Below are positions 11,881-24,903 of a stretch of DNA of 64,000 nt, piece by piece (positions within the stretch are counted from its first letter, which is position 1; each line of letters opens with the position of its first letter). This stretch comes from Apiospora phragmitis (taxonomy: Eukaryota; Ascomycota; Sordariomycetes; Amphisphaeriales; Apiosporaceae). Position numbers and translations under genes: made by a program. A model generated the notes under the pieces. It saw only the letters and a list, made by a program, of their open reading frames with translations, searched no databases and was not told the DNA's origin. The stretch spans positions 1,612,001 to 1,676,000 of the forward strand of contig JAQQWL010000003.1 in NCBI GenBank assembly GCA_038363925.1, written 5' to 3'.

Positions 11881-14800
11881 TTGCTCTTTTTCGGGATAAA
11901 AAGGATAAGGAAGCCTGCTAGTAACGTGGATGGTCATATAACTCCTTTTTCGAGATTTTCCGTAATATATTCTTCTAAGGTTTATTCGTATTCCTAGTTA
12001 AGTTTATATATAAATATAAATAAGGGTTTTTTCCTATCTTTAAAAAATATTTTATAATTTTACCGTGTATAAAACGGTAAGCCTATTTCTAATTTCTTAT
12101 TAAAAAGAGTTTCGAATTACTAGTACTTTTTTAATATAATTATTATAACGTTCGGCTTAGGGTTTTTAATAATAATATATACTTTAAAGACTTTAAGTTT
12201 ATTAAGGGGTTATTTTCTAAACCGCTACTTATTAATTAAACCTCTTCCTAATATATTTTATAAAAATTAACCTAGTTTTTAATTAATTTTAAAATTATTT
12301 ACCCGTAATTAAGGTATTTTTAAAATTATATTATATTTTATAACGTCCGTAATATTATACGTAATTTATTTATAACGTTTTTTAATATTAATTAAAAAGT
12401 TCGCGACTTCTTTCCGTACTTCTTTATCGTTATAAGTTATAAATTCTTTATCGACGGTTTTAAATCGGTATAAAGCGTTTTTCTCCTATTATTTAAATTT
12501 AAAGTAATTAATAATTCGTAATAAAATATAGTTTCTTTACGTTTTATTATTAAATAACGCTTTAATATAAACTCTTTTTATATTTATTATTAATATAATA
12601 TATTTATAAATAGCTCGATTATCTATTATTTAATATAAGGACTTATCTTAGTCCGCTTATTATCGTTTTATATAATAGGCGGCGTTTATTTTTTAAACGC
12701 TGCTCTTATAAATAATTAATACTTTTTTACGATCGATCCTTATATCGTTACTATCGTTCTTTTCGTTCTTTATAAGGCGCTTTTTAATATGCCGGTAGGG
12801 GTGTGTTTATACTCCTCCTCGTACGAAGTACTGTCCTTAATACTTAAGACTCAGGTTTTTTAAATAATTCGAAAGTTTATTAAGTTCGTAATAATTTATA
12901 AACGTTTTATAGGTTTTTTAATAAATTAAAGGGTTTTTTTTATCGGGTATATACTTATATATCTTAAAAGCTTTAAACGCTTTCTTTTAAACGTTTATAA
13001 GTTCGCGATTTTTCTTAGGCGTGTTTAAAGTATTAATCCTCGAAGTACTCTTTTAATCTCGTCTTTTTAAATAATATTATCGTAACTATTATAAATCTTT
13101 TTATATTAATAGGTATACGCGTTATCCATTAAGGATTAACGTTCGGATTTTCTTAATAATATAGTTAGGGTATAATTACGTAATAAGTTATTTACCGATC
13201 TTTTAAAGAAACTATTCGTATTCGAGTTTTTCCGCGAGGTGTTATATATAGGCGTCGTATACGTATAAGATCTATAAAAATATAAAGTATTCTTTATATA
13301 TAGAAGAGATTCGGGTATTATCTTTTATTATATAATTACCGTAAATTCCTTAATTAAACCTAGCCGTAATAAGTATTTAGCGTAAATATTTTAAGTCGGG
13401 GTAAGGAATATTAAAAATAATTAATTATCCGTCGGTCCTTAAGTTTTTAAACTTTACGATCTTATTTACTAATTCTTTTATTAATATACTAATTAGATAT
13501 TTATAGTTTAATAATTACGCTAATTAATTTATAATATCGTTTATAGAGTCGCTATCGTTATTACGTAGGAGGGGTTGCTCCCTTCGCAGTATCGCAACGC
13601 TTCGGTTATGGTTTCCACACTTAGGGGCTTTTAAAAACTATTTAATACCTTCTTTATCTACTAAGTGTAAGGCGCACCCGTTATCGTAGCAAGCTATTTA
13701 AGATAGGCTACCGTGTTCGGTAATAACGTTACTATTTTTAATAGTTATTATTAAGGTGTTTTTTATTTTAGTAGCGTTAATATGTCGTTCGTTTAATACT
13801 CGTCGGAAGTTTTTTTTAATATTCGATATTTTTAAACGTAATATCCTTATTTTTAATAGTTATAATAAATAGCGCGTTATTTTTTATTTAAATTATTATA
13901 TTTAATAATATCGAAATTTATAAGTTTATTATAATAATTATATATTATAATATTTTTAAGTAGTATATTATTATATTAACGTGATCTTTTAATATTAGTT
14001 TAAATTTAATTAATTTATTATAATAGTTCGCCTTATTTTTTACGGCGTCGTTTATATATATAAATATTAATTTTAATAATAAATTCTATATATAAAAAGA
14101 AATTATTAAGGGTATTTAATTAATTAAGTTCGTTTTTAACGTTTTTTTAAGCCTTAATAATATATTATAATTTTCGTAATTTCGGTATAATTTAATCGAG
14201 CTATGATACGTTAGAATTCGGCTATATAGGAAGCGGTTAATCCTTTTTATTTAAAGGTTTCGAGTTCCTTCTCCCCCTATCGTTTTTTATCGGGGTTTTA
14301 AAAAAGTAATTTAAAAGCTTATTTAAAACTATTATAATTTTTAAAAATCCGTTATACCTTTATACGGTATAATTTAATTTATTAATCGTTTTTTATAAGT
14401 TTGTTTAAATAAGGTTCGAATTAAGCGAATATTTTATTTTTAAAAAACGAAATAATATAAATAACTCGTTAAGTAGCGTTTTAAAACATTTTTTTATAAA
14501 ATTATTAATAAGCTTTAATTTAAATAAAAAAGCTTTAAAATTTTTTACTTATTTTATTAAATAGTATTAAAATATTAATCTTTATACCCTTTTTAAATAT
14601 AATAAGGGTTTAAATAATATTAATAGCTATACGAAAGAGATATACTTTTTCGCATAGCTTATTAATATTATAAGGTATTTATCCTAGGGTATTTTTAATC
14701 CGGAGCTCGTTATACTCTCTTTTAAACCGTACGTAATAATATTAATAATTAGCGCTTTCTTACTCGAGCTCCTTAATTCGTTTAACTAGCGCTTATCGGG

Positions 14801-14985
14801 TAGGCTCGTCGTCGTTATCGTTGCTATCGACCTTTATAACAGGGTCTCGCTAAAAGGTGCTAAAAGTAGCGATAAGGATCTTTCTTTATTAGACGGTGTA
14901 ACTAGGGCTAGGCGTAAATATAGTTTTTATAATATGATTACTTAAAGGTTTAAGTAATAATTTATAAGAATAAAAATAATTAAAA

Positions 14986-15684
14986 TATAATAAACGCTAT
15001 TTAAGTTTTAAAAAAACTTAATAAAACGTATTAAAGTTTATATTAATAATATAAAAAAATATTTAAATATATAATAAAAGTCCGCTTTTTTTAATATAAT
15101 AAATAATAACTTATAAAAATAAAAATAATTAAAATATATAAATTTAAAAATATTTATAATAAAATTATTAAAATTATTTATTTTATTAATAAGTTAAGAT
15201 TAATATTTAAATTAATTTATTAAAATATAAAATATTTATATAAAATATATAAAAAACGTTCGTAATTTTATATTTAATCTTTTTTTTATTAATCCGTTAT
15301 CGCTTAATAATCTCGCTTAAACATGCTCGGCGCTACTTAGTAATCTTTTTTAATCACGCTCTACGTTATTTAATAATCTCTCTTAATTACGCCCCGCGCT
15401 ATTTAATAATCTCTTTTAATTACGCCCCGCGCTGCTTAGTAATCTCGCCTAAGCGTTCGCTATATTACGTGACTTATTAACGATCGCCGTTACTTATAAG
15501 CGTATTCGTCCTATCGCCGGGCGAGGTAATATTATCGTTACTTGTTATTAAAAAAGATCTAGCTTTATATTAATATAGCTAGCGGTACGGTCTGTAGCTA
15601 TAGTATCGTAGCCTGGTCGGGGTATGGTAGTTCCGTGCCGGTAAGTGGGGTCTTTTAGCCGCATGGTTAGGTCGGGTTGTAACA
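14986..15684 (-). repeat. 5' LTR of the truncated - strand gypsy element
   Basis: Read on the - strand, this begins TGTTACAACCCGACC at 15684 and ends in the AT-rich tail shared by all LTRs of the window. Its 5' third resembles the solo LTR at 24264-24903 more than the LTRs of the + strand element, so it belongs to a second subfamily. The left end is approximate. Confidence 0.75.
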
Positions 15685-17926
15685 GAGGCTTCGCTATTTT
15701 TTCGGGGAGTTCTAGCGTAAGTAATTCGATAAGCCGTTTAAGATCATTTAATCGACGTTTATTATAAACTAGGTAGTTTTTTAAGCCTTCGTTTTTATTA
15801 TTATCCTCGTTATTTTCTTTATTATAAAGGGGTTATTATATATTATTACGAGGGTACGTGTAGTGCCTTATTATTTAAGGGTTTTAAAGAATTATCTCGT
15901 CCCTTCTTTATTTATTAAGTAGTCGTAGTAACTATCGTTATAATAAGCTATTTAAAATAGGCTACCGTAGGGTATGTTTAGCGTGCTATTAACGCTGCTT
16001 CTTTTAATAGCTATAGGGGTTAGTTAACCGCTAGTAGCGTTAATTTATCGTTCGTCTAGAACCTTTCGAAAGTCCTTCTTTAAGGATCGATAGTTTCGGG
16101 CGAAATGCCCCTGTTTTTAATAATTATAATAAGTAATGCTTTATTTTTTATTATATTTATTATATTTAATAGCGTCGAGATTTATAGGTTCGTTATAATA
16201 ATTATATATTATATTATTTTTTAACGGCATATTATTACGATAACGTGATCCTTTTATATTAATTTAAGCTTAACTAATTTATCGTTATTATTCGCCCTAC
16301 TTTTCACGGCGGCGTTTATATATACGAAAAGAAATTATTAAGGGTATTAAACTAGCTGAGTTCGTTTTTAACGTTTTTTTTTAATCTTTAATAATATATT
16401 ATAACTTTTATAATTTCGATATAGTTTAGTCGAGTTATCATACGTCGGAATTCGGCGGTGTAAAAGGCGGTTAATCCTCTTTATTTAAGAGTTTTTAATT
16501 CTTTTTTTATTTATCGTTTTTTATCGAGGTTTTAAAAAAATAATTTAAAAGTTTATTCGAAATTATCGTAATTTTCGAAAATTTGTGATACCTTTACGCG
16601 GTATAATTTAATTTATTAATTCGTTTAAATAAGGTTTAAATTAAACGAGTATTTTATTTTTAAAAAACAAGGCGGCGTGGATAATTCGTTAAGTAATATC
16701 TTGAAATATCTTTTTATAAAACCGTTCATAAGCCTTAACCTAGATAAGGAATTCTTAAAAATTTCTATTTATCCCGTCGAAGGTTCTTAAAGTACTAATT
16801 TTTATACCTTCTTTAAAAATAATAAAGGTTTGGATAATATTAGCGGCGGTATAAAAAAGGCGTACCTCCTCGCGTAGCTCGTTAATATTTAATATTCATT
16901 TTAAGGTATTTTTAGCGAAGAGTTTATTACGTTTATTCTCGAGTTTAATATAATAATATTAATAATAAGCGCTCTTTTATTTAAATTCTTTAATTCGTTT
17001 AATTAACGCTTATCGAGTAAAGCCGTCGTTATTATTATTATTATCTACTTCTATAGCGAGATCTCGTTAAGAAATATTTAAAGTAGCGGCAGGGGCTTTC
17101 TTATAACGAGGGGTATTATTAAGTCTAGGTGTAAATATAGTTTTTATAAATATTATTATTTAGAAGTTTAAGTAATAATTCGTAAGAGTAAAAATAATTA
17201 AAATATAACGAATATTATTTAAGTTTTAAAAGAAACCTAGTAAAATATATTAGGGTTTATATTTAATAATACGAAAAAGTATTTAAACGTGTAATAAAAG
17301 TCCGCGTTTATCGATATAATATATAATAGCCGTAAAAATAAATATAACTAAGGTACGTAGGCTTAAAAATATTTATAATAAAGTTATTAAAGCTATTTAT
17401 TTTATTAATAAATTAGATTAATATTTAAATTAATTATTAAAATAAAAAATATTTATGTAAGATATATAAAAAACGTTTATCGTTATATATTTAATCTTTT
17501 TTTTATTAATATAAGTATTATTTCGCGGCTATTTAATCGTAATTAATATTATTTAATATTATTTAATTAAGTATTATTAAATAGTTTATAAAGGCTTTAT
17601 TACGCGGCGTTTTTATCTCGTATTTTTATATAATCGAGTATTACCTCATCGTGGCTATTTATTCCTAGCTATTTATCTCGTACTATCTTTTAAGTACTAG
17701 TTTAAGGTAGCTATACTACTTTCGGTTATCGTGGTATTAATTATTATAATTAATAGGCTCCGATGGTTTTAATAGTTTTTTATTAATAGACGAGTCTCGC
17801 TAATAGAGGGGCTCGTAGGGTGGCTTTCGTAATTAATGTGGCTAGTTGAGTTAGTAAGCGCCTCGGGTTATCCTAGCGCCGTTTCCGGGGTGGGGCTAGT
17901 CGTATAAGTTAGGCTCGTTCGTAACA
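15685..17926 (-). mobile_element. third gypsy fragment: gag region plus 5' LTR, - strand
   Basis: The segment 15685-17130 repeats the gag part of the previous element (compare 13550-14930) with many substitutions. It is followed on its 5' side by an LTR at 17204-17926. Pol is missing because the segment stops where the second element's LTR begins at 15684. That arrangement fits insertion of the second element into this one, but its missing left half prevents proof. Confidence 0.65.
17204..17926 (-). repeat. 5' LTR of the third gypsy fragment
   Basis: On the - strand it begins TGTTACGAACGAGCC at 17926 and ends in the common AT-rich tail near 17204. Its first 250 bp are GC-rich and differ from the other LTRs, marking a third subfamily. 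The 5' flank on that strand is CTGTC on the + strand; no matching copy was found because the other end is gone. Confidence 0.72.
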
Positions 17927-17984
17927 CTGTCCTTGTCGTTATAAGTAGTACGGCTGTCCATAAATAATTTCGAATCTTAAGAGC

Positions 17985-18136
17985 TCTACGTAGTCTAGCA
18001 CTTTATTACAGTGCGTTTAGACTAACCACTACGCCATAAACCAAAAGCTTCGGAAATGACTAGACGGTTATTTCTATCTAATTCTATGCCTTAAGTACTA
18101 CCCCGCGGGGGACTAACCCGCCGATCGTAATACACT
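17985..18136 (-). repeat. tRNA-like repeat, copy 2
   Basis: This is the reverse complement of copy 1 at 9325-9465 and extends further. On the - strand it has TGGCGTAGTGG (A-box with one RIP-type change). A strong hairpin follows: AGTCTA and GCACT pair with AGTGC and TAGACT around the loop GTAATAA. Downstream lies AGATTCGAAATT, a weak B-box match. The 7-base loop on a 5-base stem looks like an anticodon arm, but no complete cloverleaf with a pairing acceptor stem could be drawn. Confidence 0.5.
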
Positions 18137-19859
18137 TCTTTTTTATTTTTAAACCCTCCGTCGACGATAACCTTAATCGGTAGTCTATATTAAAAACCGA
18201 TTTATTCCTTTAGAAATTTAATAATACTCTTATTATCGACTTTATTTAAAGCTCTATATTTTAAGTATTTAAACCTTTAATATCTAGCCTTTATCGTCGT
18301 AATATATATTTAATAAAAGGGTATATATTAGACGTTTATAACTTAAATACCGAGGATATTATTAATTACTAAGTTAAGAATAAGTTCCGCGATCTTAGAT
18401 TCCTCGGACTTTTAATATTTTAAGTATTAGCTCTTTTAGTTTTTAATATTTTAATATATCCCTTATTATTAATATAGTTTATAAATTCGATAATAATAGG
18501 CGTCCCTCTCTCGATAGCTTATTTTATTATAAATATGTTTTTAAATAAAACGTTTTTAATTAATAGAATACATTATTTATCGAGCCGTAATGTACTTATC
18601 GGGTTTTTTAAAAAGCACCCCTCTTTAAATTATAAATTTTAAAGCCTTCGTTCTAAACTAAACTCTCCGCTTACCTAGGTTTTTATAGCTGTCTTTTTAG
18701 AGCCTAGTCGATATTTAAAGGGTTTAGAGGAAGTATTTTACCTCGTTTATCAAATATAGGCCTCCGGGCTTAGGTCTAGGCTTTAGTAACGGAATAGGAC
18801 TAAACGGGTCTATAATATTAAAAAGAATATTTAGGAATTTCTCGATATTACTTTCTTAACGATCGTTAAAACCGTTTAATTCCCTTAGCCTCTTTTTAAA
18901 TAAGGCGTCGGTAAAAATATATTTTCTTTCTTAAGACGTGTTTAATTTCGAACGTAAATAGTTTAATAAACGTTAATTATTTAATAAGTTAAGTGTTAAG
19001 TAAGAGATTTATTACTCCGTTATTAATTTAATTAATTAAAACCTTAGTATTTATTTTTAATAAAAATATCGCCTCGAATAGGTAAAACTTTATCCGGCGA
19101 AGGGATTTAACTACTATAAGGTATTCTTTTTTATTAGCGTCGTAGGATTCTTTTAACCTAGTTTATTTTTTAGATTTAAAACGAATAATTCTTTTATCCT
19201 TTTAAACTAACTATTTACGCTCTATACTTTAACCTTTTTTATAAATATCGGTTCGGAGGAAAAATATTTCGGTATTAGTATAATTTAGTAATATAATATA
19301 AAGAGCGGTGGCGAATATTTCTTTTAATTATATTGTTGTATTTATTTAATTATTATTTTATATAAATAGTTTATCCTTTTTATTAAGCTTAGAGAGCGGT
19401 TTAATAATAACTTTGTAATTAAGGATCTAAAAGCGGTAGTATTTAATAAGATTTAAAAAAAAACCGAACTTCTTTTCACGTTTAATAGTTTAATTACTCC
19501 GTAATTTTAACGATTTTATATTCGTTAGGTTTTTTATTATATAATTTATATATATAACTAATAACGTTAATTGCTTTTTTATATTATTCGGATTTAACAG
19601 CGTTAATAAAACCTTTTATAAGTTCGAGGTTAAATAGTACCCGGTTAATATTCTTTAAATATTTTATAACGTAATAGCGGATTTTAAGGAATGCTTTTTT
19701 TTAATTATATTTAATACGAGGTTTTTTAATTAAGATATTATCGAAAAACGATTCGGCTTCGCTTTACGAAACATTATATAAGATTCGTGTAATAATCCGT
19801 TAAAAATAAGCCGAGAAGCTAGTAGTTTTTTAACAGATTTTAATAAATTAAACCAGGCC

Positions 19860-20080
19860 GATTAATATTATAATAGTAGTGAAGGGCCGACTTTATTTAA
19901 TTAAGAGGTATTGATCGTATTTTAAAAATAGGTTAAATAATAAAATAATAAAGCTTATTAAATATTTTTCGATAAAAGCGTTATATACTTTAAGTAGTAA
20001 GGCGTTCTAAATAGTAACCTCGTTAAGCCGCGTTACTAAGTTTATAAAACGTAGGTTTCCGTTTTTTAAATATTAGGAAC
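19860..20080 (-). pseudogene. reverse transcriptase remnant of the second lineage
   Basis: The reverse frame contains LNEVTI, NALLLKVYNAFIEKYL, LFNLFLKYDQYLLI and SRPFTTI in the spacing expected for the fingers/palm start of a gypsy-like RT (the YDQ and SR.LT.F blocks). Trp and Gln positions read as stops. The downstream catalytic box was not identified with confidence. Confidence 0.6.
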
Positions 20081-23000
20081 TAGCTGTTTTTATAGGGAGA
20101 GTATAATTCCTCGAGGATACCTGTTACTATTCTTTTTTTCAAGAGCTGAATAGCTTTTTAAAGTAATAGTTTAGAGATTATAACTCCTTTCGCTTATTAA
20201 GCTTTATAAGAGACGACGAGGATAATATACGAGGGTAATATTTCAAGGTTAATTGTATTAATTTTATTAAATTTTTATATTAATATTTATTCTCGTTTAT
20301 AATAAATTTCTAGTAAGATGTTTTTTAATTAATTAAGTCCTCTTTATTTTATAATGTTTAAAGCTCGCTTTAACGTTTTTTAATAAAGTAGAATCCTCGA
20401 GGTTTACGGTTAAACCTTAGTTAGATCTTAATAAAAGGTCCGTCTTTTTATAAAAGGGTTAGTCCCTTATAAAATGCTTCTATTCCTCGGAAAGCGTTAG
20501 CCTTTTAATCAGGGTTCTTATCGGGCGTATCGCCGCTAATAATAATATTATTTACTAGTTTAACTTTAATTCCTTTTTTTTAATATTATATTAACCTAGA
20601 GCTTTAGTATAGGGTTATTTAATAAGTTATTAACGGTTAGCGGTATAGTTTAATTATTTTTTAACGATATTAGTTATACCGTAATAATACTTTTTAATTC
20701 TTTTAATACTTTAATAATGTTATGATCGGTTATAAAATAATAGATAGTTTCTTTAAGTTCGAGGCCGTAATTTAGCGTTAATTTAAAAATAATTATAATT
20801 AATATAACTAGTTTAAAAAACGTATGTTTTTAATTATCGATTAGTTTAGGTATTTTCCCGTTATTAAGGCGTTTAAGACTCTTAATAAAAAGCCTTTTCC
20901 CGGTTTAAACTAGATAATATTAATCTTAAGTCTAGTTTTACGAGTATAATTTATAAGGATAATAAGTATATTTAAACGTGCTTCTTTAATAATTATAATA
21001 TACGTTATTAAATTATTTTTTTAGTAATTTATTCCTATATTAATTTACTATATAAAGTTTTGTTTAAAAATAAGCCGGTAAGATATCTAGGTATTAAGAA
21101 TTACGAATAAGATTATCCGAATATATTAATTTTTTACCTTTATCTTTTCCATTATAATCTTAATAGTCGTAACGTTCCCTTTTAAGGTAATAAACTTTTT
21201 AATTTCTAGGTTATAATTTATAATTATTCAGTTATTATTTTTATAATAGTTTTCGATTAATATATAAACTCCGGCTCTAGTATTAATAAATTCGTTAATA
21301 CGTTCTATATCGCTGTTATATCTAATTACGACGGTAATCTTTTTTAAAGGAAAAGAAACTAAGAGTTTATTATTAAGACTAAATAGTTAATTCGCGATCT
21401 CTAGTATTACTATAGTTAATGCTTTTAACATTAAATTACTAATTTATAAGTTTTAAATTTAAAATATATTAATTTAATTATAATAAATACGCTTTAATTT
21501 ATAGGCGACTTTATTTATATAAACGTTAATAATCTCTTTAATTTTATTACATTTATTAATAATTAAGCTCGCTATTTTTAATATAATAATGTAGAAATTT
21601 TTATTAATAGCGATTATTTTTTCCTATATAAAATTAAATTTCTTTAATGAGTTAATATTAATCTTTTTCTTTTAAAACTTTATTAAGTTAATATTAAAAA
21701 GGCCGCCGGTTTTAATATTAAGCTTTGTAGGCTCGGCCTCTACTTTTATAAGTATTACGCCCATATCGTTTTTAACCTTTCGTTTTTTAAAGGCTAAGTT
21801 ATTAACGTTTATTATAACGTTATCGAGTATAAAAGCGTTTATAATACGTAGTTTATTATTATCGACTCCTTTTTTTATCTAGTTATAGTTAAAACTAATT
21901 TTAAGGTAAGGGCCGTTATCGATATTAATTATAAAAACTTTAATAAGTGCTTTGGGCTAGTTATATACCTTAATTACTTATACGTCTTAGCTTAGGCGCT
22001 TAAGGATCTTTTAAGGGCTTCATTCTTCTCGTATCGGCTATAGTTATTATTACTCGAATATTTTAGTTTTTTCCTTATTAATATAATATCTCGCCTACTT
22101 TATGGTATACTTAAAGGCTAGTTTTATATCCTAAGCTATTTATTTAAATAAAAACTAAAGAAAAGTATTCTTTATGTTACGGTATCGGATTATAATATTA
22201 TTCGAGATAAACTTACTTAAGGGGTTCGTATTAGCGTATTTAATCTTAAATATAATAAAGTCTTTATTATAATATAAGATTCCTTCGTTTTTAATTAATA
22301 CTTAATATAAGTAGGCCGCTACTCTATATTTAAGTAGGCTATAAAAGTATTAAATATTTTATTAGTGCTCGTGGTTATTTATTAAATGGTCCGGTAGGAT
22401 GATTTTATCTCGACTTTAATATATAGGTCGTCGAGAGTTATATTATTACGGTCTTTTTTAATTATAACTTATTACGTTAATATCGATCGAGTTTAATAAA
22501 ATAATTAAATTATTACGGTTAATTATAACATTATTAAAAAAGGATATTAATTAATATTAAACTATTATAATTAATATTTATTCTTTTTAATATCTTTATT
22601 ATATTATCGATTATAGTAACGTTTAATAAAGGTGCGGTAACATTATTAAGCTTATTAAGACTAATCGATTATTAAATCGATAACGAGGTTTAAAGGGTAT
22701 ACGTTAGTTTTTCGAGTTAATAAGGGCTCTCTCGATCTTTAGTACGCGTAAAGTAAAAATCTATATCGGGGTTTAAGCAGATATTTAATTCTATTTAACT
22801 TTAAATTATTTAATTAATAACTTTATAGTTTATTATTTTATAAAGTTTTAACTTCGAATTAAAAGCTTATTACTTAACCTTTAGATCTACGCGGCGTAAT
22901 ATGTTAATTATTATTTTATTTTTATTATTACCGTGGTAAAGTTATTTAAGATCGAATTCCGTTATTTTTTTATTATGCCCACGGACGTAGTCGAAGATTA

Positions 23001-23299
23001 TTCCCGCTATATAGACCGTAAAACCGGCTTCGTATTTTTTGAGGCGCTTTTTATTAAAATCTTAAAAGCGTATATCGCTTATTTTATAATACTTTTTAGC
23101 TTAGGTAATAATTTTATATTAAGTGGTGGTATTTTTAATAGCGGTCTTTATAAATTCCTCTATATGTTTATAGGTGGTATAAAAAAAGAGCTCTTATTTT
23201 CGAATCTTATCATTTATATTATATCTTTTAGTATAATTATTCTACTTTTTAAAAAACTTAGTAATATTAGTGCCACTAAATCGTAACGAAGGGAAGTGA

Positions 23300-23660
23300 T
23301 CTAGATTAAGTATCGGCGGCTTTATCCGGTTGCTTATAAGTTTAAATAATTAAGCTATCCTTTTAAGGGAGTTATTATTTAAGTCCGCGGGTAAATTACC
23401 TAGCTTGCCCTTTTATTAATTAGTTATTTCCGCGTTGTTAGAAGCTCTAATGGTAGCTGGATTAGCGTTGGTCTAGCTCGACGATAATGGTGTCGAGTGG
23501 GCAGCTGATGATGAAAAGGGGGGGTAGGCGTGGGTGAATCCTAGCTCGTAGACTGCTGATCGATACTTGTGAAGGCCTCGGTGATAGTTAAAACGTTGAC
23601 TGCTTAGCTTTTTCTCGCTGAATTCTGCTCTGCTAATAAAGAAGCTATTTTTTTGTTTTT
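23300..23660 (-). pseudogene. gag-like N-terminal segment, weakly RIP-mutated
   Basis: This patch has near-normal base composition inside the AT-rich block. The - strand reads a Ser/Pro/Thr-rich protein start (SPTPTPPFSSSAAHSTPLSS) followed by ATIRASNNAEIT and LGNLPADLN, typical in composition for a gag leader. Two in-frame stops replace Gln codons. It lies at the 5' end of the retroelement on this strand, which supports the gag reading, but no database match is claimed. Confidence 0.45.
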
Positions 23661-24263
23661 TTTCTAATAACTTACTTAAGAGTTCTTATCCTTATAAGAT
23701 TATATAATTTTACGAATTTAATTTCGTTCTTAAAGATTAAGAGATTTTATTTTTAACTTAATTATTATAATTATCGTTTTAAATAAATATAGAGTTTTAA
23801 TTATATTTTATTTTATTTTATTTAAGTTATTTAATAATTAATATTTAAGCGTCGGCTATTTAAATTATAATTAAACTTTAATAAATAAACTTTATTAAAC
23901 TTTTAAACGAAGACTCTCGTTATTATACCGTAGTATTTAAAATATTAAACTATTAAGTATTTCGCTTCTTACGTATATTAAGTATGTTTACGTTTTTTAA
24001 TATATTAACCTGTTTTATTTTACTGTTTAAATCGTAACTTTTTTTATTCTCGATTTCGTTATATAATACGATATTTTAATTAAATTATTAAGGTCTTTTT
24101 ATATCTTATTAACTTAATTTTTTAATATTCGTTCTCTTTTCTTTTTACTTATTTCTTTTTATTTAAATATCTTCTTTTTTATAAAGAGGGTTTAACGATA
24201 AAAACAAGCCTATACGAAGGAGCTATAAAAACATATAATTTATACTACTATAGACTGCGGTCG

Positions 24264-24903
24264 TGTTACAACCCGACCTAATTATACGGCTAAAGACCCC
24301 ACCCACCGGCACGGGAATACGATAACCCGATCCGGCTACGATACTATAGCTAGTAATCGCACCGCCAGCTACGCTAATAAAAACGTAATTACACTTTAAT
24401 AGTATGCGACAAGATAAGCGGCCTTAGCCCGCGCGGCGATAGGACGAATATAGGCGGATATAATAACGAAGCCCCGGAGCGATAGAAGTCACGACGCCCG
24501 AGGTGAGCTAACTAAGGTTAGATCACCGTGATCTAAAGAACGGATTACTATAAGCTAATAACGGGATTATTATAAACTTATAAGTAATTTAATAAATTAA
24601 TAAAAAAAGAGATTAAATATATAATAACGAACGTTTTTTATATATTTTATATATATATTTTTTATTTTAATAATTAATTTAAATATTAATTTAATTTATT
24701 AATAAAATAAATAGTTCTAATAACTTTATTATAAATATTTTTAAATTTACGCACTTTAATTACCTTCGTTTTTATAAATTATTACTTATTATATTAATAA
24801 AAGCGGACTTTTATCGCATGTTTAAATACTCTTTCGTATTATTAATATAAACCTTAATACGTCTTACTAAGTTTCTTTTAAAACCCGGATAACGTTCGTT
24901 ATA
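24264..24903 (+). repeat. solo LTR with target-site duplication GGTCG
   Basis: It begins TGTTACAACCCGACC at 24264 and ends CGTTATA at 24903. It is closest to the LTR at 14986-15684 read on the other strand. It is flanked on both sides by the 5-bp direct repeat GGTCG (24259-24263 and 24904-24908), so it is a complete insertion reduced to one LTR, most likely by recombination between the two LTRs. No internal sequence is present. Confidence 0.87.

Larger units (their letters stand above)
9470..15684 (-). mobile_element. Ty3/gypsy retrotransposon, - strand, truncated at its 3' end
   Basis: Reading the - strand gives the same gene order as the + strand element: 5' LTR (14986-15684), gag (about 13550-14900), reverse transcriptase (11450-11880, with YIDY, a stop, KLNEIIIKNRYP and YLDNILIYFENNE), RNase H (about 10640-11150) and integrase (about 9740-10620). 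At about 9470 homology stops just before the chromodomain and 3' LTR, where the tRNA-like repeat begins. The element is therefore broken and has no 3' LTR or target duplication. Stops at Gln codons show RIP. It is related to, but clearly diverged from, the element at 1249-9077. Confidence 0.82.
18140..24263 (-). mobile_element. retroelement of a second gypsy-like lineage, - strand
   Basis: The region is AT-rich and fully degenerate. On the - strand at about 19860-20080 the frame reads LVTRLNEVTI, a stop, then NALLLKVYNAFIEKYL and KYDQYLL, and soon after SRPFTTI. This matches the RT of fungal gypsy-like elements with the pattern LN.VTI.DA....V.EF.E.FAG...YDQ...SRDLTAF, which differs from the chromovirus RT elsewhere in the window. 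A gag-like N-terminal part lies at about 23300-23660. LTRs of this element were not recognised, so both limits are set by its neighbours. Confidence 0.6.

Noticed and set aside
9325..18136. One large DNA transposon (Polinton- or Starship-like) bounded by the inverted repeats
   Set aside because: The interior consists of gypsy fragments, there is no tyrosine recombinase, polymerase B or capsid gene, and no target duplication flanks the repeats.
22933..23286. 117-codon + strand open frame in the AT-rich block
   Set aside because: It lies over the 5' part of a - strand retroelement, has the Phe/Ile/Leu-rich composition expected by chance in AT-rich DNA, and shows no motif.
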